NCBI GenBank assembly: GCA_903921365.1
Contig: CAIXPS010000084.1
Location: 28,762 to 92,761, forward strand
Direction of reading: 5' to 3'
Length of the DNA stretch: 64,000 nucleotides
DNA from: an uncultured bacterium
GTDB lineage: Bacteria > Chloroflexota > Anaerolineae > J036 > Brachytrichaceae
Part shown: positions 52,624 through 62,013 of the stretch, in pieces
How positions within the stretch are numbered: position 1 is the stretch's first letter
How the letters are laid out: every line of letters starts with the position of its first letter
Program-made: the position numbers and the translations under genes
Notes under the pieces: generated by a model
The model's database searches: none
What the model saw: the letters and a program-made list of their open reading frames with translations, nothing else
Told to the model about the DNA's origin: nothing

Positions 52624-54795
52624 ATGGGGACCTTTTTTCAACGGCGTTCTGGTGCAATCATCGGTCCTATCGCTATGAGCGGGGCGCTCGCAATTGGAGT
52701 ATTCATTGCCATCTTAGGAAGCGCCACTGGCGCCAACCCAGCGAACGCGCGCGCCGCATCTGCCATCCAAATACTCGATCGTCCGGCGAGACCCAATACC
52801 TATCCTCCGCAGGTCATTGCCACCGCGCATTTCTCACAGGGCATTGGATTGGAGCCGGGGAGTATCGGTGCTAATCCAGTCACGGGGTTGATTTATGTTG
52901 CAAACGGAAGTAGCAATGATGTCACAGTGCTTTCAGGCACTCAGGTCATTGCCACGCTCGAAGTTGGTGGTATGCCTCAGGCTGTGGGTGTGAACCCGGT
53001 CAGCGGATATGTCTATGTGGTCAACAGAAGCACATGGGAGGTAACGGTGATCTCGGGCACAAACGTCATTACAACCCTGAAAGTCGGCGCAATTCCTGAG
53101 GCGATTGCCGTGAATCCCGTAAGTGGATATGCCTATGTAGCCAACACGGCCAGTGCCGAAGTAACAGTGCTCTCGGGCACGCAGGTCATCACCAGCATCA
53201 ACGTAGGAGCTGGCACTGTTGCCATTGCTGTAAATCCAGTCACGGGACTTGTCTATACGGCGAATTATTACCAAGTCAATGTAATATCCGGCACGCAAGT
53301 GATAGCCACACTTCACATAGGTTCTTATCACGATGAATTTGGCATCAATCCTGTTACAGGGCTTGTCTACGTTGCAAGTCACGGCACGAATGATGTGACA
53401 GTGCTCTCTGGCGCAGAAGTCATCGCCACACTTCCAGCAGGAAAAGGTCCTTACCATGTTGGCGTTAATCCAATAAGCGGGTACGTGTATGTCATGAATA
53501 GGGACAGCAACGATGTGACGGTGATAACCGGCACGCAGGTGATTGCCACACTCCCGTTCGGTTCATCCCCAAGAGCTGTCGGAGTGAGTCCCGACGGCCA
53601 ATATGTCTATGTGACAACACCCTTCAGCAATAACTTATCGGTGTTGATGGGAACACAGGTAATAACCACCATCGCAGTGAGCACATCTCCCTTATCGATA
53701 GGGGCAAATCCTTTCAACGGAAATGTCTATGTGGGAAACACTAATAATGTAATGGTGCTATCAGGCGCACAGGTTGTCACTACCCTTCCTGTTGGATCGT
53801 ACCCCACAACCGTTGGCGTTAATCCATCCAACGGATACGCCTATGTCGCGAGTTACTCCGGCATCATGACGATTCTTTCTGGCACGGCTGTGGTTGCCAC
53901 TTTGAACACGGGTTCAAGCTTTGCAGAAATCGTTGCGAATCCTGTGAGCGGATATGTCTATATGGCCACGGCAAACGATGTGACGATACTCTCCGGCACA
54001 CAGATTGTCACGCGCGTCGCGGCAGGATCAAGGCCAATTGCAATAGGTGTGAATCCACATAGCGGATACGTTTACATCGCGAACTACGATAGTAATGACG
54101 TAACTGTGCTCTCAGGCACACATATCATCACTACACTGCCAGCCGGAATACATCCCAAGGCTGTGGGAGTCAATCCTGTCACTGGGTATGTCTACGTCGC
54201 CAGCTCAGGTAGCGATGACGTCACAGTGTTATCGGGCACACAATTTGTCATCTCACTCTCAGTGGGAACAGGCCCAGGGGCGGTTGGCGTGGATACAACC
54301 AGCGGGTACATATACGTTTCGAACCATGATAGTGACGACGTGACCGTGCTGTCGGGGACGCAGGTGGTCACGACCCTGCCAGTCGGTTATACCCCCCTGA
54401 GAATTGGCGTGAATTCTGCAAGTGGGCACACTTATGTAGTAATGCAGCATTATGGCTTCGACTGGACTGGTTATGCCATAGCTGTGATATCAGGCACGCA
54501 GGTGATCACCACAATTAAGACCCTATCGCGTCCAGTTAACGTTGGCGTCGACCCTGGGAATGGGTACGCCTATGTCCTCAATTATACGGATAAAGTGACC
54601 GTGCTATCTGGCGTGCAAGTGGTTGAAGAGCTGCTTGTGGGACGAATGCCTGTCAGCATCGCGATCAATTCGACAAATCATCTCGTCTATGTTGTGAATC
54701 AAAACAGCCGCAGTGTTTCAGTCATCGGTGATCCAACAAAATACTGGCCTTATTTCCGGTACTTCCCCATCGCTGCACTTAACGGCCCTGGGTAA
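52624..54795 (+). CDS. Secreted YVTN-type beta-propeller repeat protein
   Basis: A 723-residue exported protein. The signal region (GAIIGPIAMSGALAIGVFIA) is followed by about fifteen repeats of roughly 42 residues, each with G-V-N-P-x-(S/T)-G-Y-x-Y-V, S-N-D-V-T-V-L-S-G-T and V-I-x-T-L-x-V-G. These make YncE/YVTN-like propeller blades, probably two propellers. The C-terminus FRYFPIAALNGPG has a Y-F-P-I motif like the tail of the 4527-6251 protein. The start has AAGGAG eight bases upstream; ATG at 52600 lacks it. Base composition is visibly lower in GC than neighbouring genes, which may reflect transfer. Function probably surface binding. Confidence 0.82.
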   Translation: MGTFFQRRSGAIIGPIAMSGALAIGVFIAILGSATGANPANARAASAIQILDRPARPNTYPPQVIATAHFSQGIGLEPGSIGANPVTGLIYVANGSSNDVTVLSGTQVIATLEVGGMPQAVGVNPVSGYVYVVNRSTWEVTVISGTNVITTLKVGAIPEAIAVNPVSGYAYVANTASAEVTVLSGTQVITSINVGAGTVAIAVNPVTGLVYTANYYQVNVISGTQVIATLHIGSYHDEFGINPVTGLVYVASHGTNDVTVLSGAEVIATLPAGKGPYHVGVNPISGYVYVMNRDSNDVTVITGTQVIATLPFGSSPRAVGVSPDGQYVYVTTPFSNNLSVLMGTQVITTIAVSTSPLSIGANPFNGNVYVGNTNNVMVLSGAQVVTTLPVGSYPTTVGVNPSNGYAYVASYSGIMTILSGTAVVATLNTGSSFAEIVANPVSGYVYMATANDVTILSGTQIVTRVAAGSRPIAIGVNPHSGYVYIANYDSNDVTVLSGTHIITTLPAGIHPKAVGVNPVTGYVYVASSGSDDVTVLSGTQFVISLSVGTGPGAVGVDTTSGYIYVSNHDSDDVTVLSGTQVVTTLPVGYTPLRIGVNSASGHTYVVMQHYGFDWTGYAIAVISGTQVITTIKTLSRPVNVGVDPGNGYAYVLNYTDKVTVLSGVQVVEELLVGRMPVSIAINSTNHLVYVVNQNSRSVSVIGDPTKYWPYFRYFPIAALNGPG

Positions 54796-54877
54796 TAATG
54801 CGCCACCGAACGCGCCTACTTTGTTCCGCCGAGTTCGCATCCATCGTTCTTCGACTCCGCTCAGGATCATATTGTCA

Positions 54878-54908
54878 CAACAAAACAGGCGCCGGGTCAG
54901 GGCGCCTG
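54878..54908 (-). terminator. Terminator of the small SH3 protein
   Basis: CAGGCGCC (54886-54893) and GGCGCCTG (54901-54908) form a perfect 8-bp stem with a 7-nt loop; the minus strand continues with TTTTGTTG. It may also stop plus-strand transcripts of the propeller gene, although no U-tract follows on that side. Confidence 0.7.
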
Positions 54909-54961
54909 CTGCTTATCGATAGGGTCAGGAAGGATATTGTCCTGACGCTGCACAAGCGGGG

Positions 54962-55285
54962 CTAATTCAACAAGTATGAAGCAATCCACCGGTTCGGCCC
55001 GATGTTAGTCCAGCCGCCATAGTGAAAATACTCGTGCACGCGAATGCCATAGTGGACGTGATACACAATACCGCAACTCATAGAGGGGCAGTAGCGAACA
55101 TTCGCCGTCCCCGCTGCGACGGTAGTAATATGTCCCCACCAATGGAATCCAACCTCGCTCTGCACACCGGTGGGCGTACTGGCATTCCCTGCACCCGCTT
55201 GCGCGGCAAAGGTTGGCGCTGTCGTGCCTGCAAGAACCATGAACGCCAAGACGGCTACCATAATCAAACGACTGATACGTGACAT
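54962..55285 (-). CDS. Small secreted SH3-like protein
   Basis: A 107-residue exported protein. It has a signal peptide (LIMVAVLAFMVLAGTTAPTFAA), a short linker and an SH3-like domain (TANVRYCPSMSCGIVYHVHY, WTNIGPNRWIASYLL) with two cysteines that may form a disulfide. AGGAGG lies eight bases before ATG 55285, a strong site; upstream in-frame starts are unsupported. It may bind cell wall or act as an inhibitor-like small secreted protein. Function unknown. Confidence 0.75.
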   Translation of the reverse strand: MSRISRLIMVAVLAFMVLAGTTAPTFAAQAGAGNASTPTGVQSEVGFHWWGHITTVAAGTANVRYCPSMSCGIVYHVHYGIRVHEYFHYGGWTNIGPNRWIASYLLN

Positions 55286-55439
55286 ATGAAGGCCTCCTAA
55301 AACATGGAACAATTGGACATAAAGATTGTACGGCAGATAATTGCCATATTCAATATCCAACTGATGAGGTTTTTCATAGATAGCGATAACGGTGCACTCA
55401 CGCGAGTGTAGGCAACTTTATACGTTCGGGGTGCCTTTA

Positions 55440-55583
55440 AGTGTCCACTTCGCCACCTTCGCCACGAGCGCATCCGCCTCCTCGACCGTGTCGGTGGATG
55501 TGCACAGCATCGCGTCGAGTTTATCGATCTCCAGCAGCGTGTCCAGGTGGCGCAGCGCGCCCGGCCCGTCCAGGTGGTAGATC
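55440..55583 (-). pseudogene. URO-D-like gene fragment with a 150-bp internal deletion
   Basis: This stretch copies parts of the URO-D-like gene at 58718-59815: IYHLDGPGALRHLDTLLEI at one end and CTSTDTVEEADALVAKVAKW at the other. The 50 codons between (58803-58952 in the intact copy) are missing exactly in frame, with TC/ATC microhomology at the junction. Homology ends abruptly near 55583. It is too short to fold as the enzyme. Confidence 0.8.
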
Positions 55584-55783
55584 GTCGGTAGTGCCTTGCG
55601 TGCCAATCGTGTCGTATCTTCTGGTATCTTTTCATTCCGTCACGCGTGTACTGTCATCTTGTTTTTCCTCCTGCCGTTATGTCGCGCTATCTTAATTCAT
55701 AACTTCGCCAACAGCATCCTAAAGCCTCGGCCTCCCATGCGCCCATGGTCGAGGAGGCCGACGCTTTAGCAGGAGCACCGCCT

Positions 55784-56221
55784 TTACATCAAACCCAATT
55801 CCCGAACTCTCTTCATCAGATCCTGGTGGTCGATCTGCATCACGATTTGTAGGGAATGCCCGCCTGAAAACAGAATATACGTTGCCGAATTTTCATCAGC
55901 AATGGGTTCTTTTGCGGCTTGTTCATAATGCATCAACCATCCAACTTTAACCATTCTGTAGTTATCGTCAAGTTTAGTTTCTTCAAGCGAGGCTACTTCG
56001 GTCTTCCTGAGTCCGACGGTGCTGAAAAAACCACGCCGTTTCGGCAGCACTCTGAGAAAGTCTTCTTTCTTGACCGCCTGCGCACCCTGGGGAGTGCCAA
56101 ACAGAAATGACTCGGCGTAGAGTGGCGAGATGTTTTCGACCTCATAACTGTTGGTCGCATTTTCGTATGTTTCAAAGAACGCCCTCACGCCATCGCTGAC
56201 TGTATTTATCTGTTTCATCAT
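55784..56221 (-). CDS. NTF2-like (SnoaL/DUF4440-type) protein
   Basis: A 145-residue cystatin-like-fold protein: VRAFFETYENATNSYEVENI, YAESFLFGTPQ and a central WLMHYEQAA strand fit NTF2-like families. It may be a small-molecule binding or isomerase-type domain; no catalytic site is recognised. GC is lower than in neighbours, and the adjacent IS remnant starts five bases upstream of its start codon, so its promoter is probably lost or supplied by the element. Confidence 0.6.
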   Translation of the reverse strand: MMKQINTVSDGVRAFFETYENATNSYEVENISPLYAESFLFGTPQGAQAVKKEDFLRVLPKRRGFFSTVGLRKTEVASLEETKLDDNYRMVKVGWLMHYEQAAKEPIADENSATYILFSGGHSLQIVMQIDHQDLMKRVRELGLM

Positions 56222-56225
56222 TCAA

Positions 56226-57136
56226 TCTTGAGTTTAGAGCGCACCCCATTGTCACAAGCGACGCAAATCGGGTGTGCTGAGAAAAGACAGGTCAGATGAT
56301 AGCGCAAGTGGGCGCTTACGTGACCCGTTTGGGCTGTTTTGGGGACTTGTAGATAACCAGATGGCGCGGTCTGGGCTTAGACAGGAAACCTTTGGCGCGA
56401 CCGGGGGCTTTCCCGCTGGGTCTGGGCAGCATAGCCGGGGTGCCCATCTCTATCCAAATGGTGGGCATGGCCAGTTGGACTCGGCGGGGTTGTGAGGGCG
56501 AAGGGCAACTGGCTCGATGGAAGCTTACGCCAAGGCGCCGCGATGGCCAACATATATCGACCACGACCACCTTGCGCGCCGGACTGCGCTTATCCAATGC
56601 CTGCACTTGGCGCACCGCTACTATATTGGCCGTCTCACTACTCTTTACTCGTTACACCGCTTGCGGCGCCACCCATGACTTGCGCTCCGTCACCAGCCGC
56701 GCCAACCATTGATATTTGTGTCCCGCCACTCCGGCTGATCGTGCATCGCTCTTCTGCATCGTCCGATCAGCCAGTGTCTTGGCGTTGTCGCGCAACTCAC
56801 TCGTCGCGTCTCCTGCATACGCCTCATATCCACCTATCGTCTCACTCGCGTTCGGTTGCGCTTCGCACAACAACTGTCCCATCTTAACTTCATCGATCTC
56901 GCTCTCATTCAGAACGTCATACACGCTGCTGAATCCGCGCTTGAATGCGCTGCTCAGGCTCAACCTTACCGGCGACTCCACTCGTGCAGCGCTGGCCTGT
57001 GCATCGATCAGGTTCATCAGTCCGTCGGCTCGCTGCGTGAACGTCGCATACAATCGTTTTCGTAACTCGATCGTCGTTGCCGTGCTCATGCCCTTAAGTT
57101 TGCCACTTTCCTTGCGGGCGAACTCTAAACTCAAGA
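56226..57136 (-). mobile_element. Degenerate insertion sequence with intact terminal repeats
   Basis: A 911-bp element bounded by TCTTGAGTTTAGAG (56226-56239) and its complement CTCTAAACTCAAGA (57123-57136). Inside, on the minus strand, is a broken DDE-type transposase: an N-terminal part (56652-57089) and a C-terminal part (56316-56615), in different frames with the middle missing. The C-terminal GKAPGRAKGFLSKPRPRHLV resembles the basic tail of IS4/IS701-like transposases. No clear target-site duplication is visible. An intact relative would be expected to be several hundred bases longer. Confidence 0.7.
56316..57089 (-). pseudogene. Transposase remnant of the degenerate IS
   Basis: The N-terminal portion begins MSTATTIELRKRLYATF at 57089 and runs to GHKYQWLARLVTERKSWVAP at about 56660. 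The second portion, 56316-56615, contains DKRSPARKVVVVD, which may be around a catalytic aspartate, and the basic C-terminal tail. A frameshift and an internal deletion separate them, so no active enzyme is made. Confidence 0.65.
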
Positions 57137-57142
57137 CTTAAT

Positions 57143-57161
57143 GTGCTTGAAACTCAAGCAC
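57143..57161 (-). terminator. Hairpin after the lipoprotein gene, next to the IS end
   Basis: GTGCTTGA (57143-57150) and TCAAGCAC (57154-57161) are perfect arms with a 3-nt loop, 14 bases after the stop of the gene at 57175. Only a weak T-run follows. Its minus-strand core CTTGAGTTTCAAG resembles the IS terminal repeat CTTGAGTTTAGAG six bases away. Confidence 0.5.
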
Positions 57162-57174
57162 GAAGATTCTATGG

Positions 57175-58584
57175 TCAGGAACTCCCGGATTGGACGGCCA
57201 CGGAGTGTCCTCCGATGACGCCGTTGACTTGAGATTCCAGATCCACGTACGAGATCACACCCTGACTCAATACCTGTCGCGTCCCAGTGCGTGTGTTTAC
57301 GAGCACGAGCACCGGGATGCGGCTCTCGTCAACGCTCGAATCGTTCGCGACGACTGGGAAGGTGATGCCTGTGGCGTTGCGGAAATCCTGCACATCGTTC
57401 CCCCACCCCGGTACTGGCATACCGACGACTTTGACGCGCCCGTTGTGCGCCTGGTAGAAACGTTCCACGGTGGGTGCAGTTCGGCGCGAATAAGGGCATC
57501 CCTGCGCACCGAAGTGGAAGTACAGGATATATTCGTCCGATATCGCTTGTACAGGTGCGGGCGTTGCTGTATCCACCACTGGAACAGGCATCGCTGTCGC
57601 GGGAAGTGATACCGGTGTTGCTGTAACCGCATGAGGTTCTGCAGTGGCCGTCGCCGCAACGAATTTCGGGGGCGTCGTTGCTGCAACAGACTTCGATGCT
57701 GGCGTTGCATCGACGGGAGTTGCAGGTATCTGCGCCACGACGTCCGGCGATGCCTGTATGACGACATCATCAAAATCGACCGTGAAATCCTGCCCGATAT
57801 CGCCGGCGCCAATCTTCCAGGACATGAAGCCTGCCGGCATGAGCGTGTCGTCGACCTGCGTGTAGAGCAGGTGACCATTTGCATACACAGCAAATTGCGC
57901 GCCGCTGGCAGTGATGGAAAACGCATTCGTTACGCCCGGGTCTAGGCGAAAGAAATCGGATTGCGCATACGGTTGAGTCGTTGTGTAATTATCTGACTTC
58001 GACACGTACGCGGTGTAGGAGCCATCGCCGTAGAAATAGAAATCATAACGGCCTGCTCCCCGGTCGCGCAATGATATGCTCAGCGAAGCATTGAGACCGC
58101 CAACCAACCTCTTGACAACCGTCACGTTCACACTCAGCGTTCCATCCCGGATCGTATTACCAGGCACGATTGTAGAGCACCAGTCATAATCGCTTACTGG
58201 ATGAGCCGTCATGCGGAATTTGCCCTCGACAACCTGCGAATCACACGTGCCAGCCGAGTTGCTTGTGCGGCCCGTTTCCCAACCATTCTTATTCGTATCG
58301 AAATGCTCCTCAAAAACACTCGTCTGCTGGTTTGAGGCATCCCGGATGCGCTCAGGTGTTGGTGTTGATGTCGATGGCACAGGCGTGGATGACACAGGTG
58401 TAGCAGAGGGTGACGTCTGCATTACAGTGGGCGATGGGCGTACTGGCGACACAGTCGGCGTGGGTAGTAATAGCGTTGCCGTTACAGACAGCGACGGCGT
58501 TGTGGATACGCCGGTCCCACATGCTGTCAACAATAGTGCGAGCATCATAAACGCCCAACGCGTGAGTGTGTTCTTGTTTATCAT
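57175..58584 (-). CDS. Lipoprotein with concanavalin-like domain and thioredoxin-like C-terminus
   Basis: A 469-residue exported lipoprotein (RWAFMMLALLLTACGTG, cysteine at about 20) followed by a Thr/Pro/Ser-rich linker (about 25-80). A jelly-roll domain of the LamG/3-keto-disaccharide-hydrolase-like type follows (about 90-275; HFDTNKNGWETGRT, SISLRDRGAGRYDFYFYGDG, DFDDVVIQ). A second Thr/Pro linker leads to a thioredoxin-like end (about 355-465) with YFHFGAQGCPYSRRTAPTVE, where the redox motif is C-P-Y-S with one cysteine, then PVPGWGNDVQDF. Start 58584 has GGAG nine bases upstream. It could be a surface sugar-binding protein with a peroxiredoxin/TlpA-like module. Confidence 0.72.
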   Translation of the reverse strand: MINKNTLTRWAFMMLALLLTACGTGVSTTPSLSVTATLLLPTPTVSPVRPSPTVMQTSPSATPVSSTPVPSTSTPTPERIRDASNQQTSVFEEHFDTNKNGWETGRTSNSAGTCDSQVVEGKFRMTAHPVSDYDWCSTIVPGNTIRDGTLSVNVTVVKRLVGGLNASLSISLRDRGAGRYDFYFYGDGSYTAYVSKSDNYTTTQPYAQSDFFRLDPGVTNAFSITASGAQFAVYANGHLLYTQVDDTLMPAGFMSWKIGAGDIGQDFTVDFDDVVIQASPDVVAQIPATPVDATPASKSVAATTPPKFVAATATAEPHAVTATPVSLPATAMPVPVVDTATPAPVQAISDEYILYFHFGAQGCPYSRRTAPTVERFYQAHNGRVKVVGMPVPGWGNDVQDFRNATGITFPVVANDSSVDESRIPVLVLVNTRTGTRQVLSQGVISYVDLESQVNGVIGGHSVAVQSGSS

Positions 58585-58717
58585 AGGTTGCTTCTCCGTG
58601 CTAAAACGATGTATGGCAGGCACAGGCGAATCTGCGTCAGGCGTGCCCCGGCTGTTCAGCTCATTCCACATGGGCAGCACGTTGCTGTCGCTACGTTTGA
58701 TACATGGGCTGGTATTA

Positions 58718-59815
58718 TTAGCGTCCCCTTCGCGTCCATTTCGCCACCTTCGCCACAAGCGCATCCGCCTCCTCGACCGTGTCGGTGGATGTGCACAGCA
58801 TCACGCCCTCAGGGCGCAGGTGTTCGATGAACGCGTCAACTTCCCATGCGTCAAGCGACACATGGATATTCTTGCCGGCGTCCTGGATGCGCATGTATAC
58901 ATCGAGCCAGCGTGTGGCCGGGCGCGCGCCGTCGCCATAGACGAACTGAATCGCGTCGAGTTTGTCAATCTCCAGCAGCGTGTCCAGGTGGCGCAGCGCG
59001 CCCGGCCCGTCCAGGTGGTAGATCGAGCGATCCAGCCATTCGATCTCTTCGATCAACTCTGGCAGGAAAAACTCCTTGAACATCCGGTTGGAGATCGTGA
59101 TCGAGAAGTCGTTGGAGGGGATGTAATAGCGCCCCTGGTTTGTCCACAATGGCAGCCAGCTCGTGCACAGCGCCTGCCCGGCGTCGCGGATGATGCGGTG
59201 ATTCAGCTCGTAGAACTCGAAGAACGCGCCGCGAATGTGCTGGAGCAACTCGTGCGCGCGTTCCGGCGCTTCCACCAGGTCAACGCACAATTGCTGCGGG
59301 TCGCGAAACGAGGCGGCCAGATCGGCGCCGGGGTGAATATCGGTGAGCCCCACGGCGAACTTGCCGCGCCCGACATCGAGCGCGCGGCGCGTCATCTCCA
59401 GGATCGCGCGCAGGTAAGCGTTGTTCGGGTCGATGTGCAAGCTGGGAACGCCGGCCCAGTCGCGCAGGATCGGCTTCGACCACGAGGTGTTCTCGGTGAA
59501 ATCCAACTCCGCCCCATAGCAGGCCGTCAGGATTTCCGGTCCCAGGTTGGGCATGAAGATGGGCAATGAGTCGCCCGCCCAGTAGGTGTTCGCAATGGTA
59601 ATCGCGGCGCATTCGACGACGTAGTCGATATCCATCCAGCGCTCGCGATAACTGGCGTGTTGTTTGCGCGGCAGCGGCTTCGGGTTCGGTCTTGGCGCGG
59701 TCACCTGAATGGTCGCGCGGTCAATGATCTCGCCTTCCCACCATGCGTCCATACGCTGGCAGACGAGGGCGGCATCTGGTTTGTGTTCGAGTTCAATCGC
59801 AGTAAGAGTGCTCAT
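58718..59815 (-). CDS. Uroporphyrinogen decarboxylase-superfamily protein, HLDG type
   Basis: A 365-residue URO-D-fold protein. The core motif is YHLDGPGALRHLD (about residue 263), with aspartate at the position of the zinc-ligand cysteine, as in the protein at 3411-4514. Other stretches are FMPNLGPEILTACYGAELDF (about 95) and the closing STDTVEEADALVAKVAKW. A fragment of a paralogue lies at 55440-55583. It is the last gene of the minus-strand cluster from 64000; the Zn-dehydrogenase ends 67 bases upstream. Its substrate is probably linked to that dehydrogenase. Confidence 0.8.
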   Translation of the reverse strand: MSTLTAIELEHKPDAALVCQRMDAWWEGEIIDRATIQVTAPRPNPKPLPRKQHASYRERWMDIDYVVECAAITIANTYWAGDSLPIFMPNLGPEILTACYGAELDFTENTSWSKPILRDWAGVPSLHIDPNNAYLRAILEMTRRALDVGRGKFAVGLTDIHPGADLAASFRDPQQLCVDLVEAPERAHELLQHIRGAFFEFYELNHRIIRDAGQALCTSWLPLWTNQGRYYIPSNDFSITISNRMFKEFFLPELIEEIEWLDRSIYHLDGPGALRHLDTLLEIDKLDAIQFVYGDGARPATRWLDVYMRIQDAGKNIHVSLDAWEVDAFIEHLRPEGVMLCTSTDTVEEADALVAKVAKWTRRGR

Positions 59816-59882
59816 GGCGTGAGTATGATCGAGCGGCTGTATTCGTGCAAGTCCACTACGTCGGTTATTCAAACCACCAACT

Positions 59883-60881
59883 CTATGCCTGCATTCGCAA
59901 CAGTACCTTTGCTGTCCTGCCCGCTGCGAACTCCGCATAGGCTTCGGGGGCTTCGGCGAGGGGGTAATTGTGCGAGACGAGATCGCCCACCCGGAGTCCG
60001 TTCCGGTACAGCCTGAGCATGTCGCCGAACTCGCGGAAGTGATAGAACCAGCACCCCAGTGCCGTGATGTCGCGGCGTATAAAGTCGTCGCTTGGCGAGA
60101 GCAGGAGTTCCCCTTGCTCCCCATTAAAGACGACCGTGCCGCCTTTCCGCGCCACCGCAAAGCATTGTTTCGCCGTCTCAGGTCTGCCGGCGGCCTCTAT
60201 GGCAATATCAACACCCTGGCCGGCGCTGAGTTCGAGGATCTGCTCTACGGTTGTCGGTGTGCCCGCGCGGACCGGCCATCTCGCCCCCAGTTTCATCGCA
60301 TAGTCGAGGCGGTACTCTGACAGATCGATGGCCGCCACGCGCCGCCCCAGGTACGTTTGGAGCAGGACGTTGCCCAGACCAACCGGCCCCAGCCCGAATA
60401 CGGCCACGGAATCGACACCATCCTTCGGCATTCGGGTCGATGAATGGTAAGGCACGCCGAGACCGTCCCCGCTGATCAGCACACCGACTTCCCATGGCAC
60501 GTCGTCCGGCAGGAGATGGCAGGCGCGCGCGGCGATCACGAACTTCTCCGCATGCATGCTGCCGTAGAACTTGTAGTTGTTGCACCACGTGTACTGGCCG
60601 CGCGCGCAGAACGAGCAATGCCCGCAACCAGCGATGGCAGATGCGCCCACGCGTTGGCCGACCTTGATGCCCGTCACATTCGCGCCTACCCGCTCGACCA
60701 CTCCCGCGGCTTCGTGCCCCGGATTGCCGTTGGCTTGTCCATCACCTTTGTGCGCCTTCATCTCGCTACCGCAAATGGCTGAAACGACGGTGGCAACCAC
60801 CACCTCGTCCGCGCCGGGTTCCGGTTCCGGGACGTCGACAATCCGCACAATGCTCTTGCCATCAAATCTGACACTCTTCAT
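59883..60881 (-). CDS. Zinc-dependent medium-chain dehydrogenase
   Basis: A 332-residue MDR dehydrogenase. The catalytic-zinc residues are in SAICGSEMKAHKGD and NPGHEAAGVVE, the structural-zinc lobe has cysteines in AGCGHCSFCARGQYTWC, and the NAD motif is VFGLGPVGLGNVL (about 170). AGGAG lies seven bases before ATG 60881. Its first 20 bases overlap the end of the URO-D-like gene at 60862, so the two are tightly coupled. Probably sorbitol/threonine-type oxidation of an alcohol in the same pathway. Confidence 0.9.
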   Translation of the reverse strand: MKSVRFDGKSIVRIVDVPEPEPGADEVVVATVVSAICGSEMKAHKGDGQANGNPGHEAAGVVERVGANVTGIKVGQRVGASAIAGCGHCSFCARGQYTWCNNYKFYGSMHAEKFVIAARACHLLPDDVPWEVGVLISGDGLGVPYHSSTRMPKDGVDSVAVFGLGPVGLGNVLLQTYLGRRVAAIDLSEYRLDYAMKLGARWPVRAGTPTTVEQILELSAGQGVDIAIEAAGRPETAKQCFAVARKGGTVVFNGEQGELLLSPSDDFIRRDITALGCWFYHFREFGDMLRLYRNGLRVGDLVSHNYPLAEAPEAYAEFAAGRTAKVLLRMQA

Positions 60882-61983
60882 GTGAATCTCCTGTGTGTTG
60901 AGCCTGCCGCACATCCGCGGCGTGATCGAATATCTCCTCACGGCTGATTCCGGCTGCGGCGCACATGGCGAAGATATTCTCGTCGGGAGTCTCTGGCGGG
61001 ATGGTGTGGGAAGCCGCCAGGATATACCCTCCGCCATCAGCAGTCATCCCTTCCAGCAGTCGGGAGGTCTCTCGCCGCACCTGGTCAGCGGAACCATGCG
61101 GCAGCAGTTCCTGGGTATCCAGCCCGCCCATGAAGGCCAGCCTGGCGCCATACTCGCGCTTCAGTTCCAACGGATGCATGCCCGGACAGTTGCCCTGCAC
61201 GGGGTTGAGCACGTCCAGCCCCATCTCAATCAAATCCGGGATGATCGGCCTGAGCGCCCCACAGCAGTGATAGGCCACCCAGAGACCGTGGCGCTTACCC
61301 ACTTCGAAAACTCTTTGGAGGTGAGGCCGGATCAACTGCCGCCAGGTTTTCGGGCTCATCATCATGCCAATCTGCGAGGCCACGTCATCACCCGCCCACA
61401 ACCAGTCCAGCGGAAAGTCGGTGCAGGCCCGCTGCGCCAGTGCGATGGAGAAATCAGCGCAGCGCTGCAACATGGTTGCGGCCAGGTCGGGCGTCAACGC
61501 CATATCAAGCAGCGCGTCTTCCATGCCGCGCAACCGCCAATACATCTCGAATGCGCAGGGCGAAACGTCGCAACCGATGAATGCGCTTGCGCGGCGCGCA
61601 TGCGGGAGCATGGCCGCCATCTGTCCCAGCAGGTCGTCAAGGTGCGCATACGGAAACTGATACGCCAGCACCTCCTCTGCCGAGGCGTGTTGGAGCGGAA
61701 ACCCCTCGATCTGGTTGAAGAAGTAGCGCTTCACCCAGGTGATGCCCCAGTAATCCACATGCGTGTCGCCATCATGCTCGTGGGTGATCCCTTCCATCGC
61801 GTAATTGTTGTTGACCCAGGTCTGCTGGATATCGTTGCCCATAGCCTGGCCGACAGCATCTGCGGGGATATCGAGCAAACGGCCCAACCGCTCAGCCGTA
61901 GAGGGATGGAACCACATGAAGATCGGCACGCGATCGACCGGTTTCCTCTCTAATGCCGCCTGCACGCGTTGTTTGGAGTTCAT
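60862..61983 (-). CDS. Uroporphyrinogen decarboxylase-superfamily protein, HxCG type
   Basis: A 373-residue URO-D/methyltransferase-fold protein opening with the typical SKQRVQAALERKPVDRVPIF. The metal motif is YHCCGALRP (about residue 240), keeping His-x-Cys. The late cysteine that completes the zinc site in MtaA-like enzymes is absent: the matching stretch is LAASHTIPPETPDENI. Zinc binding would then be incomplete or use a histidine. It overlaps the next gene by 20 bases and sits 30 bases after the URO-D-like gene at 62014. Confidence 0.82.
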   Translation of the reverse strand: MNSKQRVQAALERKPVDRVPIFMWFHPSTAERLGRLLDIPADAVGQAMGNDIQQTWVNNNYAMEGITHEHDGDTHVDYWGITWVKRYFFNQIEGFPLQHASAEEVLAYQFPYAHLDDLLGQMAAMLPHARRASAFIGCDVSPCAFEMYWRLRGMEDALLDMALTPDLAATMLQRCADFSIALAQRACTDFPLDWLWAGDDVASQIGMMMSPKTWRQLIRPHLQRVFEVGKRHGLWVAYHCCGALRPIIPDLIEMGLDVLNPVQGNCPGMHPLELKREYGARLAFMGGLDTQELLPHGSADQVRRETSRLLEGMTADGGGYILAASHTIPPETPDENIFAMCAAAGISREEIFDHAADVRQAQHTGDSHEECQI

Positions 61984-62013
61984 AGGTCACTACGTATTTG
62001 AGATGATGGAAGC

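Noticed and set aside
55418..55606. A 62-residue gene starting MARKALPTIYHLDG
   Set aside because: It is the deleted copy of the URO-D-like gene plus unrelated flank, not an independent protein.
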